A stretch of DNA of 64,000 nucleotides, from the NCBI GenBank assembly GCA_008638375.1, contig CM018051.1, positions 32,833,740 through 32,897,739 of the forward strand, read 5' to 3'. Under the pieces are notes generated by a model. It saw only the letters and a list, made by a program, of their open reading frames with translations. It was not told where the DNA came from and made no database searches. Position numbers and translations under genes: made by a program. Of the stretch, positions 37,331-50,098 are shown in pieces (the stretch's first letter is position 1; each line of letters begins with the position of its first letter). This DNA comes from Nyssa sinensis (lineage: Eukaryota; Streptophyta; Magnoliopsida; Cornales; Nyssaceae).

Positions 37331-38189
37331 TTCAAAAAGTATCGGATGGATATTATGACTAGGCACAAATCCGACATTCATAATAAATCATGATTATTCG
37401 TGATTCCATAAGATGTGCATAGAAATGGAATATCATGTAAAGGACATATAATAGTAGGCCTTTCAAGGCACAGTAAACATAAAATCATGATGAAGCAGTC
37501 AATAAACATCCACAAGATAGGTGTCACAACCCGAACCCCACCCTACGCGGATGTCGAGGACGTGACTGCCAGTCGGTCGCGACGCGACCAACCAAAGGCA
37601 AATTCTGAACTTTCCGACGAATTGCATTCCGACTGTAGGGTCAGATGCAGCGGAATTTAAAACTTTTTCTTTGTGTCACGGGAATGCAACTCACTTATCC
37701 ATCATAAGAATATGTACCACAGAGCAAGACTAAATCCAGTCAGTCAACAATTCTAGTCTCAGAGCATATCTAAAATCAAGCATATAACAACAGAGCAGAT
37801 CTAATACCTCTAGAGTACCATTAGTTCCATGAGCCATGTCTATCTAGTATATAACAGTCAAGTCAGTCATAACATACCACTCACCGGAATAACCAGGTTC
37901 AATCCACAATAAACCAGTCTCTACAATTCAGTGCCGTCAGATCCTTACTTGCGATGCCACTTAGCCTATTCACGTCATGTCACAGTACCATCTAATCCAA
38001 TGGAGGTAATTCCTGAAAAATGTCAGAATAATGGGGTGAGCTTAAATAAGCCCAGTGAGTAACACAGATTCCCTATCATGGGTTTCAAAACCAGTTTTGT
38101 GCTTCCAAGGCACAGGGATAATTTAGTCATTTCAAAAATAACTATTTTTATAAATCCATTTCATAAGCAGTCTAGTACAATAAAACAAA

Positions 38190-38935
38190 ATCGAACAGAC
38201 AATACAAACGGATCGGAACATGACATAACCAATCGGTCAGAACAATAACTATTGCTAATCTATCGGTCAAGACACAGACTCTTCATTAACGGAACGAATC
38301 ATAACGGAACAGGACCATATATCAATCAAGACAGGCAGATCATCAACGGACGGAACATGTCAGAACCGGACGGAACATATCAATCGAGGCAGGCATAACA
38401 TTAACGGACGGAATATAACGGAATCGGACGGTAACAATACATCAGTCAAGCAAAGGCATATCGCGAACGGATAAAATTATAACGGAACTAAACGGAAACA
38501 ATACACTAATCAAGACACAGGCAAATCATGAGCAGGACACAACATAACGGAACTGGGTAGAAACAATATAACAATCAAGTCAGGGACACATCACTGTCGG
38601 AACTAATCATAACTGGACTGAACAATATTTCAATCAAGACAGACGTATCATCAACGGACAATACACAACGGAACTGCACCATATATCAATCAAGGCAGAC
38701 ACATTATCAATGAACGGAACATAACAGAATCGAACAGAACAAAACATTAGTCAAAGCAAAGACATATCATCAACGGACAGATCATAACGGAACTGGACCA
38801 TATATCAATCAAGGCGGACTTAACATCATTAACGGACGGAACATGTCAGAACCGGACGGAACGTATCAATCGAGGCAGACATATCATTAACGGACAGCAC
38901 ATAACCGAACTGAACGGAATTCCTAATTCGAAGGA
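38190..38935. repeat. Degenerate minisatellite, about 60-70 bp units (AACGGAAC / ATCAATCAAGRCAGRC)
   Basis: About eleven units combine ATCATCAACGGACGGAACAT, AACGGAACYGGACGG and ATATCAATCAAGGCAGAC elements in loose head-to-tail order. It is absent from relative H at the matching position. Confidence 0.85.
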
Positions 38936-39659
38936 CACAAGCACATCACGTGGAATGTGATACAAAGGGCGTACATTAAGTACATACATTTAAACAATAT
39001 AGCATTCAGACAGTATACTATACAAAGCGGTACGATACAACAAAATGTTGTTCTTTGCCTATATCACATGGTTTATTTAATCGTTTCGGAAATAATGGTT
39101 CAATATATCCATTTTATCTCAACAGTTCAAAACGGGCAAAACAGTACGGAATGCTAGCACAGGGGTCAGGAATATAGTCAATTATTTAAAAAGACTAAAA
39201 CCATGTCATAAGTGATATAGTACGGAAAACATGCATTTAAATAATTGCACTTAAATAATTGCATTCAAAACAGATCAGTAAATCAAGGGACAATATCAAA
39301 ACAGTGTCAGAAGTTACTCACAAAGGACAGACAGTGAATCAAAATACAGTACAGTGTCAGGAGTTACTCACAAACTTTACGCTTATTTCCTTGCATAAAT
39401 AATCCGATAACCTCCAGGTACGTCAGGCATCTCCATGTATATCCTGAATAATAATCATCAATCACAGACAGATCAGAACTCATCCATTCAGGTCTCATTC
39501 GTCATCTTAGGTATCTATCGGATTACCTAAGATAGCCTAGTAGCCTATCGCCCTTCCATTGGGTCTCACCCGAGGCTATTTCATTCTTTAATTAGGCTTA
39601 GCAGTTATTAGGATTATATCCTAAATCATTTAGACTTCAATTGTTATCAGTCAAGCACT

Positions 39660-40060
39660 CATTCAACCTTAGGGGCAAAATGGTAATTTTACCATTCTCG
39701 TCCCGGACCCTGTCGTGGTCTTCGGAATAGTCTTTATATCTTAAGTACAAAGTTCTACGTCCTTTGGACTCCAATCGGTATCAGTTAGGTTCTCATTTTA
39801 ACCATAGGGACAAAATGGTAATTTTGCCATTCTTATCCCGGACCCTGTTATGGTCCTCAGAATATCCCATATATCGTATATGTGAAGTTTTAAGTCTTTT
39901 AGACTTTAATCGGTATCAGTTGGGTACTTATTTAGTCTTAGGGGCAAAATGGTAATTTTGTCATTTTTGCCCCGGACCCTATCATGGTCCTCAGAACGTC
40001 CCATATATCTCATGTATAAATTTGTAAGTCCCTTGGACTTCATTTGGTATCTGCTTTAGA
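39660..40060. repeat. Three tandem units of about 135 bp in LTR G
   Basis: GGGCAAAATGGTAATTTT, CCCGGACCCTGTYRTGGTC, CATATATCKYATRT and CGGTATCAGTTRGGT recur in order, with the CAAAATGG core at 39676, 39811 and 39945. This is the local form of the roughly 140-bp module seen in other LTRs. Confidence 0.85.
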
Positions 40061-42422
40061 TCGTCGGGACACATTGGTCATTTCTCATTTTACGCGTTGA
40101 CTGTCTCGGAGTCTTATTTAGCCCTTCAGTGTTCATAATTATCCCTATGATAATTTATCAGATCAGTTTGACCTTTATTCGACCTCTACTTTGCACTTAC
40201 AGTGCTCAGGGGTATTTTGGTCATTTTACGTTTTGTGTAATTCTGACCCCGATTCGTCATCTAATCAAGTATACAGTCTCACCAGTGTCTGGGCTCCTAC
40301 CGGTATCAGTTTCGTCCCAATCGGACTTTGTTTAGGTCTCGTACGGTATCAGGGGTAATTTGGTAATTTCATGTGTCGTATTTTTCGGCACGTCAGTTCA
40401 TAAAATGGACCTCACCATTGGGTCCAGAGCATCCAACATAGTGAAATTGGACTGTCTGTTACGTTTAATCGGCCCTGAGTATCATTAAGGTCAATTCAGT
40501 CATTTACACCTACGTGTCTGTATTTTTCGGGACCTCAGTTCACTAAACGGACCTCACCGTTGAGTCCAGAATGCACGAGATAGTCAAAATAGGCTATCTG
40601 ATATTTTTATTTGGGTCTGGGTACCATCAGGGGCAGTTCGGTCATTTATCACTTACGGGTCTGTATTTTTCGGGACTGTATTTCCAAAATCGGACTGTAC
40701 CATTGAGTCCAGAATGCTTGAAATAGTGAAAATACACTATTTATTTACTTAATTTGGACTCCGTTTGACATATTTAATGTCTAGGGGTAAAATTGTAATT
40801 TTACCTATTTAATAAAATAATTAAATAATTATTTTATTATTTAATTAATTCTTCAGGGGCTTAAATGAAGAAATTTTCCAAAATCTGGGCCACTGTGTAA
40901 TTCCCCAAAACTGTTGGGGTCAAAAACCAATTTACAAAAGTTCTGGTTCAGTTTTTTAATTTCAAACAGTGGACCATTGGGTTTTCAATTCAAAACCCTA
41001 AACCGGTCCCTTTATCAACTGAATCAGCCGGTTCAGGTCCCCCAAAGAACCGGGATAACATATCCTTCATATCCCAAATTGGTCCTTATCCGTATACAGG
41101 TTTAGCCCAATCCAATTTTAATTTGTTATCGCCGTAACCAAACAGGTAGAATTCGATTTAAAACAACCAGTTTAGCCAAAACGACACCGTCCTATTAATT
41201 CGGTGGCACGCTCGTGGACAGACACGTGTCCGAGTCGGTTCAGTGGGTTTAGGCGTGTTGGACGAGTCGACTCGGTCGACTCGTCGTCTTCTTCACCAAC
41301 CAGTGTACTGTTGCCCTAGTTACAGATTCAATTCCTTCTCAAATTCGCGTATTTCTGGCCACGCTTTTCAACCTGTTTTGATCCCAATCGATTACCAGAA
41401 ATGAATCCAACAATTTGGCATTCTTTTTAAGCTTCGAATCAAGCCAAAATGCTTGATCTAGGTGGGGGATTAACCGGACCTGCAACTCGGTTGCAAATCC
41501 TTATTTCTCAACCAAATGTTGTGAGATTTGTTTTAAAATGATCCTTGAGTCATGTGGTTTCAAGTCCCATTATCAAAATCTAGTTTAGGAGTCGATTTCA
41601 GATTTTAGCTTCCACGGCCGAAAAGAATAATTCCAGATTTGAGGGTCTTCTAGTGTGATTTCAGGTCGCGGATCAGTGTTTTTGTAACCCTAGGAAGGTC
41701 TAGTTCAGTTTTTGACAGTCAGGAACATGTTTTATGGCAGTTGTTTCAGACCTGCAACTTGAGGTCATAAATGGCGGATTTTGCTATGGTTCTGTGTTTT
41801 AAGCTGTCTCGGTCTCAGATTTTCATGTCAAGTTCCAGTTGAGACATTTAAAACTTCATGCATATATCTCATTAGCCTCAAATAACTGAAAACAGTAAAC
41901 AAACTTAAGAGGAAAGTTTCAGAAATTGGTGTCTCACCTTTTAACAGTGGCTACCTCCTCCATGGCTCGGTTCAGGCCTGTTCATGGCTTGATCCAGGTT
42001 GCCCCAGTGCAGCCGTGCCCCCAGTCCTCCTCTTTGTGCATCACATTCCATGGATACACACACAATCATGCACACAAGCTTATGTATACACATGCAGGCA
42101 GCCTCCAAATTTCTTTCTATTTCTCTCAATGGCAGGTCTGACTCTCCCCCAACAGATCTGTTTTCTCCTCTTTAACTAGCAAAGATCAGTCTTTTTTTGT
42201 AATATATACATATACATCTATATATATAATATCACACATACCTATACATATACATCTCTAGATGTATACATCAGAGAATCAGTGGGACCCTAGGGCTGAG
42301 GTGGGCTGATGTAAACCAATCATATGGGGTTTGCATGTAATCTCATTGGTCCAATTGGGTGGCAAGTTGGGGCAAATCAGAGATATATACGATTAAGTTG
42401 TATATATAGGCACAAAGGTGCT

Positions 42423-42498
42423 GGATGGCCACCTGGTTAAGTTTTTGGGTGAGATTCATTCCTTCCATAGGTCAAGGGTTCAATTCCCCTTGACCACC
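42423..42498 (+). other. tRNA-like segment with box B in LTR G
   Basis: GGTCAAGGG and CCCTTGACC form a perfect 9-bp stem around an 8-nt TTCAATTC loop. The GGTTCAATTCC at 42477-42487 is a consensus box B. A TGGCCACCTGG box-A-like string lies near 42426. It is antisense to the LTR. Polymerase III activity is not shown. Confidence 0.5.
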
Positions 42499-43639
42499 AA
42501 TTTGGCCATTTTTCTACATTTTGGGCTAAGGCCCTGTTTGGCTGCACGTTAATTCAGTTTCTGATGTTTGCCTCATAACTTTCATTCCGTAATTCCTTTT
42601 TTGATGCGGTTTGTTCCGAGAGTTTCATATTTCAGTTATCTACAGTGTCAGAGGTTCCGTGTCATTTATTAATCATTCGAGATTTTCGTGGTTAATTAAT
42701 TCGAATTCCGTCAGTGTTAAATTAACATTATCTCACCTAATTAATGGATAATTAGGTTCGGGTATTATACCCTATTCTCGGACATGTTTAATCATTTTAT
42801 CGGCCTAGTGTAACCACCGGGAGATTAAGGTTAATTTCCTTAATTATTTCCTAAGCCGGTATTAATTAATAATTACTATTTAATTATTAATTATACAGGA
42901 TCGGGGTGTTACAATAGGACAATATCAATTGTGGAACAATAATAGTTGGTACGTACGAGAGTACAAAATTGGCAGCATTAGAATGAACGTGGCTTGGAAG
43001 ACCACATGTAAGAGATAGGGGTTTACTTACTTTTTATCCGTGTGATCTACCTCAATATTCCATAACTTTTCCTTTTCCCTTTAAGTTCCCTATCATTCAG
43101 TAAACATGTCTTAGTTCTAATGTCATTCATCAAATTTCATACTTCATCACTATAAGTATTTATTTTACTAATTTAGACTCTACTATTGAGTCCAGAATGT
43201 GAAAGAAATTCAGTTTAGGCTTTCACGGTTTCCAATTTGGACCTTTATATCGAAAAGGGCAAAACGGTCATTTTACATGTCTCTATTTTTCAGGACCTAT
43301 TTTCACAAATCGGACTTCACTCTTGAGTCCAGAATGTTTGAAATAATAAATATTCACTATTTATTTAGTTTACTCGGAGTCCGTTTGACTCACATTTGTC
43401 TCAAGGGCATTTTGGTGATTTAGAATTTTTACGGGTATTTTTAATTTTTTGGGACTCTATCTTGTGAAACGAACCCTACCATTGGATCTAGAAGATCCAA
43501 AATAGTAAATTTATATTATTCACTTGATTAATTTGGATGTCGGGAATTAATTTAATAATTAACTAAATTAATTTAATTAATTAAATATAATAAGAATATA
43601 TATTATTTAGGTGAAGGTTTGGTCACATGTACCTTAGTG

Positions 43640-43712
43640 ACATAGTGGCAGCCTTGGGAGATTTGGTTCCTTATGTCTTGTGCGTCAGGGGTTCGAATCC
43701 CTTTGATCGCAC
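43640..43712 (+). other. tRNA-like segment with box A/box B in LTR F
   Basis: TGGCAGCCTTGG (43646) and a consensus box B GGTTCGAATCC (43690-43700) lie 44 bp apart, as in tRNA genes. The T-arm AGGGG/CCCTT can pair with one wobble. No convincing full cloverleaf is seen. Confidence 0.5.
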
Positions 43713-44817
43713 TTTCCTCCCTTCCCTTTCTTTTTCTAATTAAAGTGTAGCCAAACAGTGGATTCCCTTATCCAGTATTAGGTTCTAATTTCAATTCCTT
43801 ATCCCCGTACCCAAACAACCCCAATCACATATAAGCAAACCAGTAACCCATTGAACCGTGTAGTGGGTCGAGTTTCGACCAGACCCATGACCCGTTGACC
43901 TGATCACCTGACTCGAACAATTACCCTCTCCCCCACGATTTTTTGGTGGGTCTCCAGTCAACATCTCTGGCATTGGTGACCGAAAAATCAAACCCAAAAA
44001 TTATTTCTTCATTTTTCTTGCTGTGTTTCTACTTCTTTTCATTTCTAAATCATTCTAAAATGTTTTTAAAGCACTTAGATATAATTTTGAGTCTTTAAAA
44101 CAAAACGAAACAACCCAAAATCATAAATCCTAGTTTTCCAATTTCCCCTTTATCTCCCTTATTCCTTCATTGTTTCCCTTATGGTTTGTTCCTAATTTCC
44201 TCTTTTTCTCTCTAGATTAGTATTCTATAACCATATACAAGCTTTAAGCAATTGAAAACAAAACCCATAATTCATTTACAGAGTGAAAATTTTGGAAGCT
44301 TTCCTTCTACGCCCCTTCTTTTTGCCTCTTTTTTCCTTCTTCCTCTCCTTCTTCTCTTTCTGTTTCTTCCTTTCTGTTTCTCTAACGCATGCAATGCATG
44401 CCTTGGCTATAGAACATCCCCTCACCCCTTCGGTTTCCTATTCTCTTTCTCTCTCTCTCTCTCTTCCTTTCCTCCCAAATTTGTAAACCCTTTCCCTCCA
44501 TTAATCTGCCGTTATATGTATTTAACTACATAGCACACACTCACACACATATATTTATATTTATAGCTACATATATACATATATATATATATCCATATTC
44601 CATATATGTATATAACATGATTTTTATTTTTATTTTTTATTTTATTTTTATTTCAATATTCGTTCATGACTTGCTCGGGCATCGCCCAGGCATCATCTGT
44701 ACATTCGAAACTATTTAGATTCCAAACCTGGCCATTTCATTCAATACCATAACATAAAGTCCTAACAGCTCGGGTTTACATGGGTCGCTCGGTTACAATT
44801 CGGGTCAGGGTATTACA

Positions 44818-44830
44818 TTCTACCCCCCTC
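44818..44830 (-). promoter_or_regulatory. Polypurine tract of element F
   Basis: On the minus strand GAGGGGGGTAGAA abuts TGTAATACCCTGACCC, the sense start of F's 3' LTR. Confidence 0.8.
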
Positions 44831-46361
44831 AAATTTAGTTTTGTCGCCAAAACTGGAATGTTCATAATCTAAGAAATTCTATTATCTCCTCATGCCAATT
44901 TCATCATTATAGTTCTTTTTGTATATTGAACTTCCTTGATTACGACCAGTATTGTATTTCCCTTTAGCATTTTTAGTGTCATATTCCCTTTCGTTTTCAT
45001 GAACATCTTTTGGTTCGTGCCAGGACAGTTTACTCGTATTCTCCTTGCATTGTAATATTTTTCCCATGCACGGGTGACCTCAATTTATTTTCATTTGTGA
45101 TTTTTCAATCACGTGTCCATTTCTTGAAGATTTATCAATCCTCGTTTCATTTCTTATGCTTGTCATCATATGTTACATTTCTCTCCTCAGTCGTTATTCA
45201 ACTTTTGCAAGTTTGTTCTTGCAAGGAACTTATTCAACTGTATAGGGAGTTCCTTGTACCTTCTGTGACTTCATATCATCTTTCAGGATTATTCACATCA
45301 ATTAGCCATCCCATCATTTTATCATTACATTTGACATTCAAAGTTTATCACGATTATGTCAAGTTTTTCCCACCATAGAAATTCTCTACTTCCTTAGTTT
45401 CACAATTTAGTTTTTCTTACTTTTTACCTCAATCTTAATTGTCCTCGTAGCTTAAAGAATTATGTATCACTTTATCACAGTCATTGTCCTTACTAGTTTT
45501 TCAAGGCATAATGCCACAATTTTTGTCTCTTTAATTGTCAAATTACGTTGATCCCCAAAAGTCATTTGGAGTCATCAATCATTTATTTTTTAAAATAGAT
45601 TCAGCTAACTCAATAAAGTACCGCACATAATTGAGTCATATTGTCACCTAGATAACAAGATCCATTGAATTGTTTCCTAATAATCAGTTCTGACGTGTCA
45701 ATCTCTTTTTAGAACCATCACATTTCATAACGTTCACTTGATAGTTTTGTTTAATCAGTATTTTTCCCCAAATGATCCATTCGTCTTTACCCTATATGAC
45801 TCACTCAAGAATCCTCATCTTTCTGATATGTCATCAATCCATTTGGAGTCTCAAACTCCTCACATTACTATTTATTTAGTCTTTCTCAGACCCTCTCATA
45901 TATATATATATATATATTTGTTGTTAAATCCACCGACTTTCCAAGATTTCACAATCTTAACTCTATGTCACCTTATATCTTCCAAAAGAGCATTAACCGT
46001 TGCCCTTGTTTAAATGATAGTTTCCCCTGATTCATTGATGAATTCATAGTTTAATGACTTAAGGGTCATCAACCTCAACACTGGTACAATTCTTCCCAAG
46101 GGTCCTTAACCTTTGCCCTTAAGGATACTACTTTCTCCCAAAAGTCACTATTCATTTGATCATCTCAATTGTCCAAGAAATATCAAAATCAGTCATAGCA
46201 TAGTCTTTCCCTAAGATTATTAACCTTAGTATTTAAACAAGCTATCGTCCCCAAAAGTCACCGATCATTTAACTATTTAAATCATCAGATTCTTAGTTTC
46301 TTTAAGAGTGTCTAATCGGTTAATAATCGTATACTTATGATCTATACCTCATATGCTCTAT
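44831..46361 (-). mobile_element. Element F internal remnant
   Basis: The minus strand next to the purine tract reads FGDKTKFEGG in one frame, the kind of short gypsy polyprotein tail that runs into the purine tract. A 61-residue open stretch (44882-45067) is charged and unrecognised. At 45960-46330 there are two or three degenerate repeats around CCCAAAAGTCAC and ATTAACC. No protease, RT or integrase motif was found. The remnant is broken at 46362. Confidence 0.55.
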
Positions 46362-46739
46362 GTCACGACCCGAAACCCACCTTGTGCGGATCTCGTATCA
46401 CGACCGCCACCCTACGGCCCGGAGGCCTTAGGGCAAGGCTCACATAAGCAATAATATCAAATAGCGGTGCGGCCTTGGTTTGCGGAAGCATGAAAAGCTT
46501 TTTCTTTTCTTTTCTTAACTTAAATCTTTCGCACATCTGTCCGGTACTGCCGCTCTTCATAGCGGTACACATGAACATAACATCATAGTATAATAAAAAT
46601 TCTAAAGTTTTATACATATTACATAGTCGGTTTCCTCTTGGCTTAAGTACATATTACCCAAAATCTATTACATAAGAATCTATCCAACTACATATTCTAT
46701 TACATCAAAATCTATCCAAAAGTCCATGATCATCACGGA
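46362..46739 (-). mobile_element. D-family LTR fragment (sense-3' end)
   Basis: The fragment starts TGTCACGACCCGAAACCC and follows the D/E sequence (TTGTGCGGATCTCGTATC, the CGACCGCCACC block, GCGGAAGCATGAAAAGC). It lacks a primer binding site before it, so it is an insertion into F rather than F's own 5' LTR. It is cut at 46740 by the next LTR; the remainder lies beyond the window. CTCTA (46357-46361) is the presumed left duplication. Confidence 0.72.
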
Positions 46740-46951
46740 TGTAAAGACTTGAAAAATGGGGATAAAATTTTTTTTTGTGACGGAGCAAAATTTAGATGTC
46801 CTTAATATTTTTTTTTTATTATTAATTTTATTCAAGTTAGACTATGAAAATTTTGTGAAAATAAATGAGTCGTTAACAAGGACTTAATGTGAGCAAAATA
46901 AATTTTCAGCTTTACCGGCAAGCTATAATTTAATATGGTGAGATACAAATC

Positions 46952-46986
<35 letters not shown>

Positions 46987-49639
46987 ATATATATATATAT
47001 CATCAAATAATTATATATATATATATATTGTGTACAGGTATGCATACAATTGAACAAAAAGGTAAAAGAAAAAGAGTGGATCAGTGTGTGCGTGTGATAC
47101 CAACAGGTGCATACAATATATATAAAATGTGTCAAATAAAACATGAAAGAAAAGGATAGAGAATTAAGGGGAAAGGGAAAAGAGGGAAAGGAAAGGGGGT
47201 GAGCCGCATTACTGCAGCAGGAGCGGCGGTGGTTACGAGGGGGGATCGAGGCAAGGGGCGAGGGAGACGAAGCGGGGGAAAGGGGCCAACAGCAACAACG
47301 ACGCTTCGGTGACCAAGAGAAAGTGAGAAAATAGAAAGAGAAAGAAGAAGCAGCTGAAGCTGCTGGAACGTGAGAAAGAGGGGAAGGGCGGTGCAGATCG
47401 CGTGAAAACATGGAAAAAAATGAGAGAAAAAGAAAAGGGGGAAAAATAAAGAAAAAAGAAGAGAGAAAAAGAGAATTTCAGAATTCTCTATTGAGTGCCG
47501 TTGGTCATTGGGTTGGATTTCAGGGCTGAGATCTATATGGCTAAGTTAGTTCAGCGGTTGAGGTTGAGCAGGTTGAAATTGCTAGTCCAGTCATGTCTGT
47601 GTTTGGAGAATTTTGATACAGCTTGAATTGATGCAGCTGTAGTTACGGTGCAAGAAGCTCAAATCCAGGACGGTCACTGCAGTTTCGGCGATTGGGAAAA
47701 TATGTAAAACAGCCCAAGTGTGTTGTTGATACACCTTGATGGATCTATGGGTAATCGTTTGAAGGAATCGAAAGTCGATAGAGACACAGCCTGGGTTCCG
47801 ATCTGGTTAAGCTACTGAAGATGGCTGCTACGGTCAATTCAGGTGTTGGGTCTCATGTTTGGGCGATGGCCGTAGTGAAATGGGTGGAGTTGCGACGGAG
47901 TACATGGATTTCAGGTTGGGTTTGCTGATTTGGTCAGGGCCGTGTTTGGAGATGATATTGTATAGCTTGGTTGTTTGTGGTTTCAGTTGAGAGAAAAAGG
48001 GATGCTTTGATTCTAGATCTTCACGACTGATTTACACATTTCTTCCTCACCTGCTATCTAATTTTCCTACGTTTCCTTCCCCGTTTTGTATCAACAATAT
48101 ACTCATTTGAGGGCTGGTTAAGCTAGTTGAGACAAGTATCATAAACCAGTAAATTACCCATCCGTATAAATCAGATTTTGGGACGCGAGGCTCAGCTCTA
48201 GGCTACTAGCGTTAGAGCAGGGCAAGGGACAAATGACTACAGTTCCAGATTTCTTGATTTCCCTTCCAACGACCTGTTCAATTTGAAATCAGGTATAAAC
48301 CTTAATTCTCTGAATTTACTCTCTAGTAGAATTAAATTGGCTGCTGGAATGTGCCATTGAATTGGAATAGAATTTAGTTATTAATTTGGATATGGAACAG
48401 CCTTTCGATTTAAATATAATTCTGTTATTAAATTTAATATAGTTCAGTTATTGAGTGTAGTTCAGATTTTAATTTGAATAGAGTCCCAACTATTGGGTGG
48501 AAATTTGTTGAGGAAAAATCCTGGACAGCAGCTGTTAGGAACACATTTCCACAAGGACTGATCTTTAAATTGTAATAGATTTTATCATGGTGATGGAGTA
48601 GAAGAGAGATGGGTCTAAGGTTAAATTATCTGAGTCATTAATTTTCTAAAAGCTAACCAGCTGAAGGCCGGAGCAAGACACGTGATTGATGACTGCAAAT
48701 TCTCCAAAGGTTAGACTTAATAAATTCTTTTTAGCTATTTCAAATTAAAATAGAATTTTGTGAAATTAGAAATTTTACCCAAAATTCACGGTTAATTGGA
48801 AAATGACCCTAAGTCAAAGAATAGTCAAACGGACTCAGATTAAAATAAAAGAATAGTGAAACTTTATTATTTCGAGTATTCCGGATTCAATGGTGAAGTC
48901 TAATTGAGTAAAAGAGATACCAATCATAAAGAGACATAAAATTTGATGAATAGCATAGATTTGTGTAGCGATATATATTGAGACCTATTTGTGAATTTTA
49001 GGAACATCAAAAGGGAAAGGCGAGGACCCTTTAAGCAGCTACAGTAGGAGAACTGAGTCATTCATCAGTTGATTGGACTACTTAGTGGATATAGCTTCCT
49101 AGGGTTGGGACACGCCCTAGTCAGGTATGATATTTTGCTAAGTAAGGAATAGGATTAAGTTTAGGAATGTTTTGTATGTTGATTGATTTCTACATGTGTT
49201 GATTTGATGATTTGGAAATCACGTGGGATATAATTGATTGAAGAACCTAGAACTTATAACTTGCGTACTTTGATATGTGTTTTAAATTATTTGATGATTT
49301 GTTGCTGTAGTGGAGATGGATCTTACCTCTGTGTTTGGATTATTATGTTTGGCTTACATCCGTGTTGATATATCATGTGTTTTGGAAAGTGTGATAGTTT
49401 CATGTATGGGGGTGCTTTATGGAATCATGTGTTCTTTGTATAGTGATGAGATTGTGAATGTGTGAATCGAGCATGTGTTTAATTTGACTGCTTATAGCAT
49501 ACAGGCTCGTGGAAGAAGTTTTGAGATTCATATGATATTGTTGCTTTAAATATACTGCATTATTTGAAGCATACTGCATGTGTTGGCAAGAAATGTTTTG
49601 TTGAGATTGTGGCATTGCATGGTGGAATCAGGGCATATT
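46740..49639 (+). mobile_element. B-type LTR, 5' portion, interrupted at 49640
   Basis: The segment starts TGTAAAGACTTGAAAAATGG, like element A's LTR start. It has TA/TG microsatellites (46950-47030), a purine-rich leader (47160-47470), GACATAAAATTTGATGAATAGC at about 48943, and a CTTAGTAAGG/TTTAGGAATG stretch (49130-49170). That stretch matches the reverse complement of 28480-28560 in element B. It stops at GGGCATATT where the coding element begins; the remainder would lie beyond the window. ACGGA (46735-46739) is the presumed left duplication. Confidence 0.68.
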
Positions 49640-50090
49640 TGTAGAGATCCGAAAAATGAGGGTAAATTTTTTGTTTTTGAGGTAGAACACTTTGCATGCA
49701 TAGTTTATAAATTTTGTTGGTTTTATCGGTAAAGTGCCTTTCTACATTGTTTTCACCGAATGACCTATTTAGAGACATATTTAGAGTGTGTCATAGAAGA
49801 GTAAAGTATTTAGAATAATGTGAAGTATCCGCTGTACGAAAATCAGCCGAAACAGAAATGGTTTCCGGAGTTGGACAAAAAGGGTATTCGGGTGACCCGG
49901 GTGGAACGGGTCTAAGCCGACCTCAAATGGAAATGTTTCCTTCTAATAATTTTCATTTAAAATAATTTTATGAACATTGGTTAAAACAGAATTTCAATTT
50001 GAAGCATTTAGGAATGAGCTGTAGAGTAACGGGGTTACGGCCTCATTAAGGGCAAAATGGTCATTTGCCCTTGCCCCTTTGATTCCCCAT

Positions 50091-50098
50091 TATAAATA
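50091..50098 (+). promoter_or_regulatory. TATA box of the coding element
   Basis: CCCCATTATAAATACAGCTC contains a consensus TATAAATA. Transcription would be expected to start about 30 bp downstream (near 50120-50130), just before the GA-rich leader. This makes 49640 to about 50120 the U3 region. Confidence 0.65.

Larger units (their letters stand above)
38013..41937 (-). other. Candidate leader intron in solo LTR G
   Basis: On the minus strand the donor is AAAAG|GTGAGACACC at 41937 and the acceptor ACATTTTTCAG ends at 38013. A GCTCACCCC box has its A 24 nt before the AG. Both arrays of G lie inside. Confidence 0.52.
37522..42913 (-). mobile_element. Solo LTR G (H family, expanded)
   Basis: The element starts TGTCACAACCCGAACCCC and ends GATCGGGGTGTTACA, flanked by ATAGG at 37517-37521 and 42914-42918. 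At 5392 bp it is about 2 kb longer than its relative H. Much of the excess is a minisatellite (38190-38935) and a three-unit repeat (39660-40060). It shares with H the AAACGACRCCGTCC block, the tRNA-like segment and the GGGTATTTTGGTCATTTT modules. No coding region is present. Confidence 0.9.
36307..44817 (-). mobile_element. Element F, 3' LTR, interrupted by solo LTR G
   Basis: The LTR starts TGTCACAACCCGAAACCC and ends GGGTCAGGGTATTACA. It is immediately followed by a minus-strand purine tract, so this is the 3' LTR of a minus-strand element. Without G it is about 3.1 kb. It belongs to the same family as the LTR at 1-3080, in opposite orientation. It contains a 24-bp repeat tract (37120-37225), a tRNA-like segment (43640-43712), 140-bp-type modules (43110-43540) and TC/TA microsatellites (44440-44600). 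Confidence 0.82.

Noticed and set aside
46362..46739. Possible 5' LTR of element F
   Set aside because: No primer binding site precedes it, and its sequence follows the D family, not F's own LTR; an insertion fits better.
46923..47411. Minus-strand open frame of 162 residues with a Ser/Pro/Phe-rich start
   Set aside because: It lies in the purine-rich leader and TA/TG microsatellites of the LTR at 46740, on the antisense strand; composition explains it.
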